35,213 nucleotides of DNA from the NCBI GenBank assembly GCA_002393955.1, contig DGSK01000054.1, positions 1-35,213 on the forward strand. The letters are read 5' to 3'. The notes under the pieces were generated by a model that was given only the letters and a program-made list of their open reading frames with translations, was not told where the DNA came from and did no database searches. Position 1 is the stretch's first letter; each line of letters starts with the position of its first letter. The position numbers were made by a program, and so were the translations under genes. This DNA is from Lachnospiraceae bacterium UBA4364. Lineage in GTDB: Bacteria > Bacillota > Clostridia > Lachnospirales > Lachnospiraceae. Of the stretch, positions 24,144 through 31,940 are shown piece after piece.

Positions 24144-25517
24144 ATGTCTAAGAGTTCCAGCGAAACCATTGATCTTTTTTCATATATGAGTTCCCTTTCG
24201 GATGAGAACGAATCGCCCCTGGCTGCCAGGATGCGGCCTGAGACCCTTGATGAGGTTGTGGGTCAGTCACACATCATCGGTCCGGATAAATTGCTTTACC
24301 GGGCCATAAAAGCCGATAAAATAAGCTCAATCATATTCTACGGTCCACCCGGAACAGGAAAGACGACACTTGCAAAAGTCATTGCCGCCACCACTTCGGC
24401 TGATTTCAGGCAGATCAATGCAACTTCAGCCGGCAAGAAAGACATGGAGGAAGTGGTTGACATCGCCAAGAACAACAAGGTGCTGAATGACACAAGGACC
24501 ATACTCTTTATCGACGAAATCCACCGGTTCAATAAGGCACAGCAGGATTACCTTCTGCCCTATGTAGAGGACGGCACCATTATCCTCATAGGTGCAACCA
24601 CGGAAAATCCTTATTTTGAAGTAAATGGAGCACTTATCTCCAGGTCAATGATCTTCGAGCTCTATCCCCTGACGGATGACGAGATTAAAACCCTTATTAA
24701 GAGGGCTCTGAAGGATGATAAAAAAGGACTGGGTTCCTACAAAGCCGACATAACAGATGATGCCCTGGATTTCCTTGCAGATCAGGCCGGCGGTGACGCA
24801 AGGCATGCGATCAATGCTCTGGAGCTTGGCGTACTGACAACCGAACGCTCAGCGGATGGAATGATCCATCTTACAGCAGAGGTAGTAAGTGAATGCATAC
24901 AGAAAAGACGCATCCGTTTTGACAAAGACGGCGATAATCATTACGATACCATTTCTGCTTTCATAAAAAGTATGCGCGGTTCCGATCCGGACGCCGCAGT
25001 TTATTATCTCGCCAAGATGCTCTACTCCGGCGAGGATATCAAATTTATCGCTAGAAGGATCATGATATGCGCCGCTGAGGATGTGGGACTGGCAGATCCC
25101 AATGCGCTCAATGTCGCAACCTCCGCTGCCCTTGCGGTCGAGCGTGTCGGTATGCCTGAGAGCCAGATAATACTGGCAGAAGCCGTTAACTATGTTGCTT
25201 CTGCCCCCAAGAGCAACAGTTCGAATAATTCCATTGAAAAAGCTATGGCTGTGGTACAGGAAACGGGCAATCTTCCTGTTCCCGATCATTTGCGGGATGC
25301 GCACTATAAGGGTGCGGCAAAGCTGGGGCGTGGAAAAGGATATCTCTATGCTCATGATTTTCCAAACCACTATGTAGACCAGCAGTATCTTCCATACGAG
25401 CTTTCCGGCACAGTATTCTATGAACCCTCCGGGCAAGGTTATGAAAGCAAGATCCGTGAACACCTTGCACGGATAAAGAAAGAAGCTTCGATCTCGGAAG
25501 GAGGTGAAAACAACTAA
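24144..25517 (+). CDS. rarA: Replication-associated recombination protein A (RarA/MgsA)
   Basis: AAA+ ATPase of 457 residues that acts at stalled replication forks, related to clamp loaders. An N-terminal DLFSYMSSL peptide resembles SSB- or clamp-binding motifs. Next are PLAARMRPETLDEVVGQ, Walker A GPPGTGKTT (67-75), Walker B LFIDEIHRF (121-129), the sensor region LIGATTENPYF, and the C-terminal tetramerisation part with GGDARHAINALE and MRGSDPDAAVYYLAKM. AEDVGLADP and LRDAHYKGAAKLGRGKGY follow. The start at 24144 has only a weak ribosome site (GTCGAGAT). An extended -10 promoter and two leader hairpins precede it. A LytTR regulator gene follows after 100 bp. Confidence 0.95.
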   Translation: MSKSSSETIDLFSYMSSLSDENESPLAARMRPETLDEVVGQSHIIGPDKLLYRAIKADKISSIIFYGPPGTGKTTLAKVIAATTSADFRQINATSAGKKDMEEVVDIAKNNKVLNDTRTILFIDEIHRFNKAQQDYLLPYVEDGTIILIGATTENPYFEVNGALISRSMIFELYPLTDDEIKTLIKRALKDDKKGLGSYKADITDDALDFLADQAGGDARHAINALELGVLTTERSADGMIHLTAEVVSECIQKRRIRFDKDGDNHYDTISAFIKSMRGSDPDAAVYYLAKMLYSGEDIKFIARRIMICAAEDVGLADPNALNVATSAALAVERVGMPESQIILAEAVNYVASAPKSNSSNNSIEKAMAVVQETGNLPVPDHLRDAHYKGAAKLGRGKGYLYAHDFPNHYVDQQYLPYELSGTVFYEPSGQGYESKIREHLARIKKEASISEGGENN

Positions 25518-25617
25518 ACCTGTCCATCGTCAGGCTCGAACGGAGGGGGAACGGCCAGGGTGAACGGTCGCAGGAACAGACATTTCTGCAGTAATTCAAA
25601 CTGATATGGGGGTACTT

Positions 25618-26145
25618 ATGAATATTGATTTTTATGGTGATGAATTCATCGAAAGCAATCTTTTTAAAGCACAGGTCATTAATTATCTTACACAACTGAC
25701 AGCCGCAGAGCGTGATGAACTTCTGAACACTATAGTTTCTTCTAAAACAAAAGCCGGTTCATGTCCGGCTGTTAAAGAAATCATTTTTGAGAACCACCCG
25801 GAAAAAAACGGAAACCTGAAATGCATACGTTTTAAATGCAGGCAGTACATGGTAGAAATTGAGCAGATAACCCGAATTCAGCATCTTGGCAGAAATGCCT
25901 TTTTTTATTTCAGAAATTCCGACGAGTTCAAGATCAGATGCAGGCTAAAAGATCTTGCAGAAGCCCTTAAGGCCTACTCTGATAAGCTCATCCGCATAAA
26001 CAACACCGAATATGTGAGCTTTTCCCGGATTCGTGAGATCCACAAAAACGAGGTGCGTCTTGACACCGGAGAGTCATGCTACATTTCCAGGTCATATCTG
26101 ATACGTGTTCGCAACATACTGAAGGATTATAATTTTCTTTTATGA
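25618..26145 (+). CDS. LytTR-domain DNA-binding protein without receiver domain
   Basis: Probable transcription regulator of 175 residues. The C-terminal part (about 75-175) is a LytTR domain: CIRFKCRQYMVEIEQITRIQ, KDLAEALKAY, LIRINNTEYVSFSRIREIHKNEV, then GESCYISRSYLIRVRNIL, the strands and helix that read the DNA groove. The N-terminal 75 residues (including ERDELLNTIV and CPAVKEIIF) have no recognised domain, and no CheY-like receiver or membrane segment is present. So it is either constitutive or regulated by a partner. The start at 25618 is preferred because GGGGGT lies just upstream; the frame also allows an ATG four codons earlier. Two strong hairpins and a candidate small RNA lie directly downstream. 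Confidence 0.82.
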   Translation: MNIDFYGDEFIESNLFKAQVINYLTQLTAAERDELLNTIVSSKTKAGSCPAVKEIIFENHPEKNGNLKCIRFKCRQYMVEIEQITRIQHLGRNAFFYFRNSDEFKIRCRLKDLAEALKAYSDKLIRINNTEYVSFSRIREIHKNEVRLDTGESCYISRSYLIRVRNILKDYNFLL

Positions 26146-26158
26146 CAAACCGGGTCCC

Positions 26159-26225
26159 GAAGTAACAGGACCTGCAGGTTCTGTTGCTTCAGACATCAAA
26201 TGCAGGACATGAACAACATCCTGCA
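26159..26225 (+). terminator. Two hairpins behind the LytTR gene
   Basis: Positions 26159-26190 form a near-perfect 32-base palindrome (GAAG-t-AACAG-g-ACCT, then AGGT-t-CTGTT-g-CTTC). In RNA both mismatches become G-U pairs, giving about 15 paired positions. A second hairpin is TGCAGGA / TCCTGCA (26201-26225). Neither has a following T-run, so they may be transcript-stabilising or factor-dependent rather than classic terminators. Confidence 0.5.
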
Positions 26226-26229
26226 GAAG

Positions 26230-26269
26230 TTTACATAATAATTAATTTTGTAAATCAATGGTCTATAAT
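26230..26269 (+). promoter_or_regulatory. Promoter with operator-like dyad before a candidate small RNA
   Basis: TATAAT at 26264-26269 is a perfect -10. The -35 zone carries no consensus but an inverted repeat TTTACA (26230-26235) / TGTAAA (26249-26254). A bound activator or repressor there would control this promoter. Confidence 0.5.
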
Positions 26270-26275
26270 GCAGTC

Positions 26276-26470
26276 GTGGCATGTTGATCGGATCTCCCCA
26301 CAGACACATCTTGATCCGGGGCACATATCTTTCGCTGGCGCGATGGCCATAGCTGACGATATGGGGGAAGGGCAGCGGCATGCTGATCATATATACGGCG
26401 GAGTCTTACTGCTTATCCCGCCGTAGACAGAACAAAAAACAGCCGGTGCATCTGCACCGGCTGTTTTCAT
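26276..26470 (+). ncRNA. Candidate structured small RNA of about 195 nt
   Basis: It starts about seven bases after a perfect -10 and ends at a strong terminator. Possible helices are: CGGATC / GATCCG (26289-26318); CATATC / GATATG (26324-26363) holding GCTGGC with GCC-ATAGC; TACGGCGG / CCGCCGTA (26394-26425) with a 16-base loop; then the terminator stem. GGCATGTTGATC (26278-26289) and GGCATGCTGATC (26377-26388) are near-identical direct repeats 99 bp apart. An 80-codon frame across it has no ribosome site. The size would suit 6S RNA, but the single long bubble-containing hairpin of 6S was not evident. The family is unassigned. Confidence 0.5.
26435..26467. terminator. Bidirectional intrinsic terminator
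   Basis: CAGCCGGTGCA (26440-26450) and TGCACCGGCTG (26453-26463) form an 11-base perfect inverted repeat. It is flanked by six A on the left and TTTT on the right, so it ends plus-strand transcripts of the candidate RNA and minus-strand transcripts leaving the radical SAM gene at 26481. Confidence 0.92.
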
Positions 26471-26480
26471 TTACTATCCG

Positions 26481-27446
26481 TCAGTTTCTGCCATATAACC
26501 TTCCCTGAAAAGTATTCCTCTTTCTCATTTCCGAATGTATGCCGTTCATCACAGTTTTCTTATCGCCGCTCCACCCCGGGGCTATAAGTATGCTTTTGGG
26601 GCCATCCCCCGTAAGTCTGTGTATCACTATCTCCGGTGACAGCAGTTCCAGACATGATATTACTAAATCCGTGTACTCCGATCTGGTAAGCACATCAAAC
26701 TTCCTTGCTTCAAAATCATCAGCCATGTCAGTTCCACTCAAAACATGAAGAAGCTGAAGCTTTATCCCGAATATGGGAAAGGTGTTCAGATATTCAATGG
26801 TGGAATGCATCATTTCCACGCTCTCCCCCGGCAGCCCCAGTATCACATGAACTATAACAGGTATTCCCATATCATTCAGCCTGTGTACTGCCAGTTCAAA
26901 AACAGATGTCTCATATCCCCTTCTGATATACTTCACGGTTTCCCTGTGGATAGTCTGAAGACCCAGTTCTATCCAGATCACTTTTTCAGGGTACTCACGT
27001 TTGAGTTCATCCAGAAGTTTTAAGACTTCATCCGGCAGGCAGTCCGGTCTGGTTGCTATCGATATTCCAATGACATCCCGGTCATCAAGAGCAGCCTTAT
27101 ACAATACCTTCAATTCCTCTGCAGGAGCATAGGTATTGGTATATGCCTGGAAATATGCCAGGTACTTTACCGGATTCTTGGAGCTGACCAGCTTTTTGCC
27201 CTCTTCCAGCTGCGCCCTTATGTCAGGCTTCCCGTCACTTGATGCTGCAGAGGCAAACTCACCGGAACCACCTTTTGAGCAAAAAATACAGCCTCTGCTG
27301 CCGAGAGTCCCATCTCTTACAGGACAGGTCATCCCGGCATTGAGTGCTATCTTATAAATCTTAGTTCCAAAAATTTTCTTGAAGTAATAATCCAGGGAGT
27401 AATATGGTTTATCCCCCCACTGTTTAGCATTTTCTTCCTGCATCAT
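26481..27446 (-). CDS. TIGR01212 family radical SAM protein (YhcC/YtqA-like)
   Basis: Putative radical S-adenosylmethionine enzyme of 320-321 residues; the reaction is unknown. The iron-sulfur cluster cysteines are C41, C53 and C56 in the family-specific spacing CPVRDGTLGSRGCIFC, longer than the usual CxxxCxxC. The barrel follows with KYLAYFQAYTNTYAP, GISIATRPDCLPD, IWIELGLQT, HVILGLPGES, and FGIKLQLLHVLSGT. The C-terminal part has IVIHRLTGDGPK and LIAPGWSGDKK. Two ATG codons are adjacent; the second (27443) is better spaced from GGAGC. It starts seven bases behind the malic enzyme stop, so the two are probably co-transcribed, and its mRNA ends at the bidirectional terminator. Confidence 0.9.
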   Translation of the reverse strand: MMQEENAKQWGDKPYYSLDYYFKKIFGTKIYKIALNAGMTCPVRDGTLGSRGCIFCSKGGSGEFASAASSDGKPDIRAQLEEGKKLVSSKNPVKYLAYFQAYTNTYAPAEELKVLYKAALDDRDVIGISIATRPDCLPDEVLKLLDELKREYPEKVIWIELGLQTIHRETVKYIRRGYETSVFELAVHRLNDMGIPVIVHVILGLPGESVEMMHSTIEYLNTFPIFGIKLQLLHVLSGTDMADDFEARKFDVLTRSEYTDLVISCLELLSPEIVIHRLTGDGPKSILIAPGWSGDKKTVMNGIHSEMRKRNTFQGRLYGRN

Positions 27447-27453
27447 TGCTCCG

Positions 27454-28620
27454 TTATTTGCGGTTTGTTTCTGTTATATGGCTCTTTACCGCTTCCGCAA
27501 CCACATCCGCTACGGAAGGATGGAATGCTTCAGGAATGATGTTTGTTTCGGAAAGCTCATCATCTGGTATGAGTGATGCGATTGCCTTCGCTGCTGCCAT
27601 CTTCATATCCTCGGTAATCTGCTTTGCCCTGCCTTCCAATGCTCCCCTGAAAATTCCGGGGAAGGCTATCACGTTATTTACCTGATTAGGGAAATCCGAC
27701 CTTCCGGTTCCGACGATACGGGCTCCAGCCTCTTTAGCAAGATCGGGCATTATCTCCGGAACAGGATTAGCCATTGCAAGGATTATGGCATCTTTGTTCA
27801 TGCTCCTAACCATATCCTGTGTCACAACACCCGGTGCAGAAACACCGATAAAGATATCTGCCCCCTTCATTGCGTCAGCGGTGGTACCGCTTATATTTTC
27901 AGGATTTGTTATGTCAACCATCTTCTTCTGCATCCAGTTGAGCTTCGGTGCATCCTTTGAGATCACGCCCTTGCTGTTGCAGAGAATGATATTCTTAAAA
28001 CCATAGTTCATAAGAAGCTTGCAGATGGCAATTCCTGCTGAACCTGCGCCGCTTATCACTACCTTACAGGCAGCAGGCTCCTTGCCTACTATCTTGGTCG
28101 CATTGATAAGGGCTGCCAGTACCACAATGGCAGTTCCGTGCTGGTCATCATGAAATACAGGAATATCAAGTGTCTCCTTAAGCTTTTCTTCTATCTCGAA
28201 ACACCTGGGTGCACTTATATCCTCCAGGTTTATTCCACCGTAGCCCGGTGCAAGCCAGGTCACTGCCTTTACGATTTCCTCCGTATCCTGGGTATCCAGA
28301 CAGATCGGTACTGCATTTACACCTCCGAATTCCTTGAAAAGAATGGCCTTTCCCTCCATAACAGGCATAGCAGCCTTCGGACCGATATTGCCCAGTCCCA
28401 GTACAGCACTTCCATCGGATACAACAAGAATAGTGTTACCCTTTATGGTATATTTATAAGCCGCATCCGGATCCTGTGCGATCACCTTGCAGGGCTCCGC
28501 TACCCCCGGTGTATAAGCAAGCGCAAGTGCTTCCCTTGAATCCACCGGTGTCTTTGACACGGTCTCTACCTTTCCTTTCCACTCCGCGTGGAGCATTAAA
28601 GCTTTTTCAGCATTACTCAT
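27454..28620 (-). CDS. NAD(P)-dependent malic enzyme (oxaloacetate-decarboxylating)
   Basis: Oxidatively decarboxylates malate to pyruvate and CO2. The 388-residue length is that of the short bacterial malic enzymes without a phosphotransacetylase domain. Motifs: ALAYTPGVAEPCK with the catalytic Tyr, VSDGSAVLGLGNIGPKAAMPVMEGKA cut into its usual parts, GGINLEDISAPRCFEIE (metal ligands), PVFHDDQHGTAIV, the Rossmann loop ISGAGSAGIA, ALINATKIVG and ILAMANPVPEI, then TGRSDFPNQVNNVIAFPG. AAGGAGGAAC lies before the ATG at 28620. Cofactor preference (NAD or NADP) is not decidable by eye. It is followed closely by the radical SAM gene. Confidence 0.95.
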   Translation of the reverse strand: MSNAEKALMLHAEWKGKVETVSKTPVDSREALALAYTPGVAEPCKVIAQDPDAAYKYTIKGNTILVVSDGSAVLGLGNIGPKAAMPVMEGKAILFKEFGGVNAVPICLDTQDTEEIVKAVTWLAPGYGGINLEDISAPRCFEIEEKLKETLDIPVFHDDQHGTAIVVLAALINATKIVGKEPAACKVVISGAGSAGIAICKLLMNYGFKNIILCNSKGVISKDAPKLNWMQKKMVDITNPENISGTTADAMKGADIFIGVSAPGVVTQDMVRSMNKDAIILAMANPVPEIMPDLAKEAGARIVGTGRSDFPNQVNNVIAFPGIFRGALEGRAKQITEDMKMAAAKAIASLIPDDELSETNIIPEAFHPSVADVVAEAVKSHITETNRK

Positions 28621-28668
28621 GATGTTCCTCCTTAGTCACTTTAGTAATTTATAATTAGTTAAAAAATG

Positions 28669-28683
28669 GTGGGAAGTTTTAGT
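28669..28683 (+). repeat. Second copy of the GTGGGAAGTTTTAGT motif
   Basis: Lies in the 69-bp gap between the uridine kinase-like gene and the malic enzyme gene. It is an exact inverted match of 35090-35104 and differs by one base from 16-30. Confidence 0.7.
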
Positions 28684-28689
28684 CAGTAA

Positions 28690-30351
28690 TCATACTTTGA
28701 AGCAGCTTCCCCCTACAAATTCCCTTACTATCGAATTAAATGGAAGCTTTTCACTGCTTATGCTCAGGAAATAATCCAGGAATTTAAGCAGACGCTTAGC
28801 CTCCTGATACTCCGCCATATCCGGTGTCACAGAATAAAGCAGCGGCTCTGCAAAAGGCTTTAAAGCTGCCATCTCATATATGGATGCGGAATTAAAGGTC
28901 GCATCAACATTTTCCTGGAAAGGGAAGATGTTCTCTTCCTCACCTCTCCTTACTGAAGGCCACATTCCGATAGTCCTCTGCGCAGAAGCACCTCTTGTCC
29001 TTGCATCACGCACCAGCCTCCGCAGAAGCCTGTTATCTGTCGTAGGTATCCTGTTATGCTCGTCAATATTAAGACTCGTAAGCGCACTGATATAAATCTT
29101 ATATTTGCTCGATACCGGCAGCGCGTAGCTCATCTTATCGTTAAGACCATGTATGCCTTCAATTACAAGTATATCATCCGGTCCAAGCTGTTTTATATTT
29201 CCTTTATATTCACGCTCGCCTGTTACAAAATTAAACGTAGGAAGCTCTACTGCCTCACCTTCAAGGAGCTTAAGCATATCACTGTTGAAAAGCTCCACAT
29301 CAATTGCCTCAAGGCATTCGAAATTGTAATTACCGTCAGCATCCTTAGGCGTATCCTTACGATTCTTGAAATAATCATCCACACCTATAGGATGTGGGGT
29401 CAGTCCGAAGCTTGAGAGCTGCACAGACAGCCTGTGGGAAAATGTCGTCTTGCCTGATGATGAAGGTCCGGCTATCATTACAAATTTCACACCGCCCCTC
29501 TTCACTATATCCGCCGCTATTTCAGCGATGCGCCTTTCCTGAAGTGCTTCCTGCACAAGTATAACACTATCCATTGCACCGGCACAGATTTTTTCGTTAA
29601 GGTCTCCCACTGTACTTATATGCAGTTTCTGGCCCCATTCTGTAGCCGTATTCAGAGCGCTGAAAAGATTCTTCCGTGGCTCAAAAGCATCAACTTTGTC
29701 AGGGGTCCCCGCTGCAGGAAGTATCAGCATAAATCCATTTTCATATTTCTCAAGATCAAAATACTTTACGCAGCTCGTGTTAGGAAGCATATATCCGTAA
29801 AAATAATCCTTGTATCCATCAAGGTCATAAACATTTACGCTGGAGCCTCGCCTGAACTTAAAGAGGCTGCTCTTATCCGTCATGCCATTCTGTTCAAACA
29901 GGGTTCTGGCTTCTGATGTAGGATATGATGTCTTTGTAACAGGCAGCGCCTCACCCACCAGTTCTTTCATGCGGATCTTAAGCTTTTCTATAAAAGCATC
30001 ATCAATATCCATATCAAACAAAGGTCTTATGAACAATCCGTTTCCTATGGCAAATTCCACTTTGAACTGCTTGGATTTATCGTGGCCCAGCACATCATCA
30101 ATAGCCTTCATTGTAAGCAGTATGGCACTTCTCTCGTATGTCTTGTGTCCATCCGGCTGGGATAAAGTCACAAACCTGATTTCCGCACCATCCTTTGCTT
30201 TCCTGTAAAGTTCCCTTAATTTCCCGTTCTCTGACACAAGAGCTATATGATCGCCGCTCTTGTCCTGATAATCCTGTATGATCTGCTCATACGTTGTTCC
30301 GGATTCATATTTCTTCTTTTCGCCGTTGATTTCAATAATGATCTCACCCAT
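28690..30351 (-). CDS. Uridine kinase-like nucleoside kinase with N-terminal TGS domain
   Basis: Protein of 553 residues combining an N-terminal TGS domain (about 1-62, EIIIEINGEKKKYESGTTYEQI), a second domain like the threonyl-tRNA synthetase editing/SAD region (about 65-230), and a P-loop phosphoribulokinase/uridine kinase domain. The kinase domain has Walker A GPSSSGKT at 295-302, followed by GVDDYFKNR, PTFNFVTGEREYKG, ILVIEGIHGLND and LRRLVRDARTRG. Family members are annotated as nucleoside kinases; the substrate is not proven. The start is ATG 30351, six bases behind GGAGG; a TTG two codons earlier is less likely. It lies 78 bp behind nif3 and probably belongs to the same run of genes. 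Confidence 0.9.
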   Translation of the reverse strand: MGEIIIEINGEKKKYESGTTYEQIIQDYQDKSGDHIALVSENGKLRELYRKAKDGAEIRFVTLSQPDGHKTYERSAILLTMKAIDDVLGHDKSKQFKVEFAIGNGLFIRPLFDMDIDDAFIEKLKIRMKELVGEALPVTKTSYPTSEARTLFEQNGMTDKSSLFKFRRGSSVNVYDLDGYKDYFYGYMLPNTSCVKYFDLEKYENGFMLILPAAGTPDKVDAFEPRKNLFSALNTATEWGQKLHISTVGDLNEKICAGAMDSVILVQEALQERRIAEIAADIVKRGGVKFVMIAGPSSSGKTTFSHRLSVQLSSFGLTPHPIGVDDYFKNRKDTPKDADGNYNFECLEAIDVELFNSDMLKLLEGEAVELPTFNFVTGEREYKGNIKQLGPDDILVIEGIHGLNDKMSYALPVSSKYKIYISALTSLNIDEHNRIPTTDNRLLRRLVRDARTRGASAQRTIGMWPSVRRGEEENIFPFQENVDATFNSASIYEMAALKPFAEPLLYSVTPDMAEYQEAKRLLKFLDYFLSISSEKLPFNSIVREFVGGSCFKV

Positions 30352-30429
30352 AAGCAACCTCCTTGATATTTGTGCAACCCATGCCTTATTTTTGCTATAA
30401 CATTATCTCCAACACTGTCTCACAGACAC

Positions 30430-31212
30430 TCATACCACGGTAAACGGAGGCGTCTGTGACGCAATATTTACATTTAAGCCGGGTATCTCCTTTCTTATAA
30501 AATCCTTCATATAGGTACAGAAGATCTTTTCAATACCCCAGTGTCCGGCATCGATTATGGTCAGTCCCTGTGCTACAGCATCTATTCCGTCATGATGACC
30601 TATGTCGCCGGTTATCAGCACATCAGCACCGGCTTTTATTGCGTACCTGCTCATCCCCTTTCCTGACCCCGGCGAAATGGCAGCCCTTGAAACCTTCCTG
30701 GACACATCACCGAATATTCGGACACTGTCAATCATGAATACATCCTTTACCATTTCAGCGCAGTCCTCAAGGCTCATTTCCTGAGGCAGTCTGCCCACCC
30801 GTCCTATACCTTCCTTTGAGATGGAATCCTCGCTGGTAACCATAAGGACTTCCCTGTCTGAAAGCTCCATCCTGTCAGCGGCATCATCTGCCATTCCTAT
30901 AACATCAAAATTAGTATGCATAGCATAGCAGGCTATATCGGAAGAAATAAGCTTTAACAGCCGTCTTCCCGTCATATCATCATCTGTCACATGGGATATC
31001 GATCCAAATATAAGAGGGTGGTGGGTAAGCAGGAGATCAACCCCTAAAAGCACCGCTTCCTCCACAACTTCATCCGTAGCATCAACAGAGATCAGAACAG
31101 AATTAACTTCCTTCTTCCCCCGGCCGCACATAAGCCCCGGATTATCCCATTCTTCTGCAAAAGATAACGGCGAGTGTTCTTCAAGCTTTTTTATCAGTTC
31201 CTCAAGATACAT
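30430..31212 (-). CDS. Nif3-like dinuclear metal centre protein (DUF34, YqfO/YbgI)
   Basis: Conserved metal-binding protein of 260 residues forming ring hexamers in characterised homologues; sometimes annotated GTP cyclohydrolase I type 2-like, but its role is unsettled. Metal ligands are visible in LTHHPLIF, HTNFDVIGMADDAADR, TGDIGHHDG and DAGHWGIEK. The opening EELIKKLEEHSPLSFAEEWDNPGL is typical. AAGGAGGGGG lies five bases before the ATG. Its first 19 bases overlap the end of trmK, a pairing conserved in Firmicutes. It lacks the extra middle domain present in Bacillus YqfO (about 370 residues), so it is the short form. Confidence 0.93.
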   Translation of the reverse strand: MYLEELIKKLEEHSPLSFAEEWDNPGLMCGRGKKEVNSVLISVDATDEVVEEAVLLGVDLLLTHHPLIFGSISHVTDDDMTGRRLLKLISSDIACYAMHTNFDVIGMADDAADRMELSDREVLMVTSEDSISKEGIGRVGRLPQEMSLEDCAEMVKDVFMIDSVRIFGDVSRKVSRAAISPGSGKGMSRYAIKAGADVLITGDIGHHDGIDAVAQGLTIIDAGHWGIEKIFCTYMKDFIRKEIPGLNVNIASQTPPFTVV

Positions 31213-31940
31213 AACCCCCTCCTTACAAGTTCCAGTTCCTGATTCAGTTCGTACAGCCGTGCGTTCTTCCTTTCCGCTTCCATGTCGGCCTGTTCTATTT
31301 CAGCTATAACGCCGGAAAGAATCCCTTCCCTGTATTCAAGATAAGCCTGCAGAACAGGGTGTTTCTTTTCTATCAGCCGTTTACCGAATATATATGCCAC
31401 GTCCCCATATACTTCCGGATACGTTTCATGGGCTCCACATGCCTCCGGTCTGTATTCCACTGCCATCATAGGATAATATTTACCATCCTCAAACACCATA
31501 TCTTCGTCAACAATGCAGAATCCCTCAGCTATCAGAAATCTTCTGACAGCCTCCGCATCTGACTGAGGCTGAAGCACAAAGCGGTCCAAATCCTTAAATT
31601 TTCCGATATTCTTTTCTATTATACTGATCATGAGATGTCCGCCCATTCCGGCAACTATTGCGGCATCACATTCCTTTTCCTTTAGGCCGTCGGCTCCGTC
31701 GGAAAGACGGCACTCAATTCTGTCAGCAAATCCTCTTTCCAGTATGTTCTTCTTTGCTGCACTCAGAGGTCCCTCCCTGAGATCCATAGCCAGAGCCCGA
31801 TCATACAATCCCCGCTCCACAACGGCCATGCTTACAAGAGCATGGTCGCAGCCTATATCCGCTATGCACAGCCCATTCCCCGCCAGTCCTATGACCGCAT
31901 ACATTCTTGCGGACAGCTTTATCTCTGTATTACTGTTCAT
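31194..31940 (-). CDS. trmK: tRNA (adenine(22)-N1)-methyltransferase TrmK
   Basis: SAM-dependent enzyme that methylates N1 of A22 in the D-loop of tRNAs. It has 248 residues: a Rossmann-fold domain with the SAM loop ADIGCDHALVSMAVVERG, the acidic AMDLREGPL, RLSDGADGLK and the catalytic-region VAGMGGHLM, then LQPQSDAEAVRRFL. A C-terminal coiled coil (about 190-245) follows. The start codon overlaps the dnaG stop by one base (TAATG), and the 3' end overlaps nif3. Both overlaps imply translational coupling. The usual neighbour rpoD is missing between it and dnaG. Confidence 0.94.
   Translation of the reverse strand: MNSNTEIKLSARMYAVIGLAGNGLCIADIGCDHALVSMAVVERGLYDRALAMDLREGPLSAAKKNILERGFADRIECRLSDGADGLKEKECDAAIVAGMGGHLMISIIEKNIGKFKDLDRFVLQPQSDAEAVRRFLIAEGFCIVDEDMVFEDGKYYPMMAVEYRPEACGAHETYPEVYGDVAYIFGKRLIEKKHPVLQAYLEYREGILSGVIAEIEQADMEAERKNARLYELNQELELVRRGLCILRN

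Noticed and set aside
24849..25463. 204-codon minus-strand frame inside rarA
   Set aside because: Antisense shadow; rarA on the other strand has complete AAA+ motifs.
26184..26426. 80-codon plus-strand frame in the candidate small-RNA region
   Set aside because: No ribosome site, the start lies upstream of the promoter, and the interval is better explained by hairpins.
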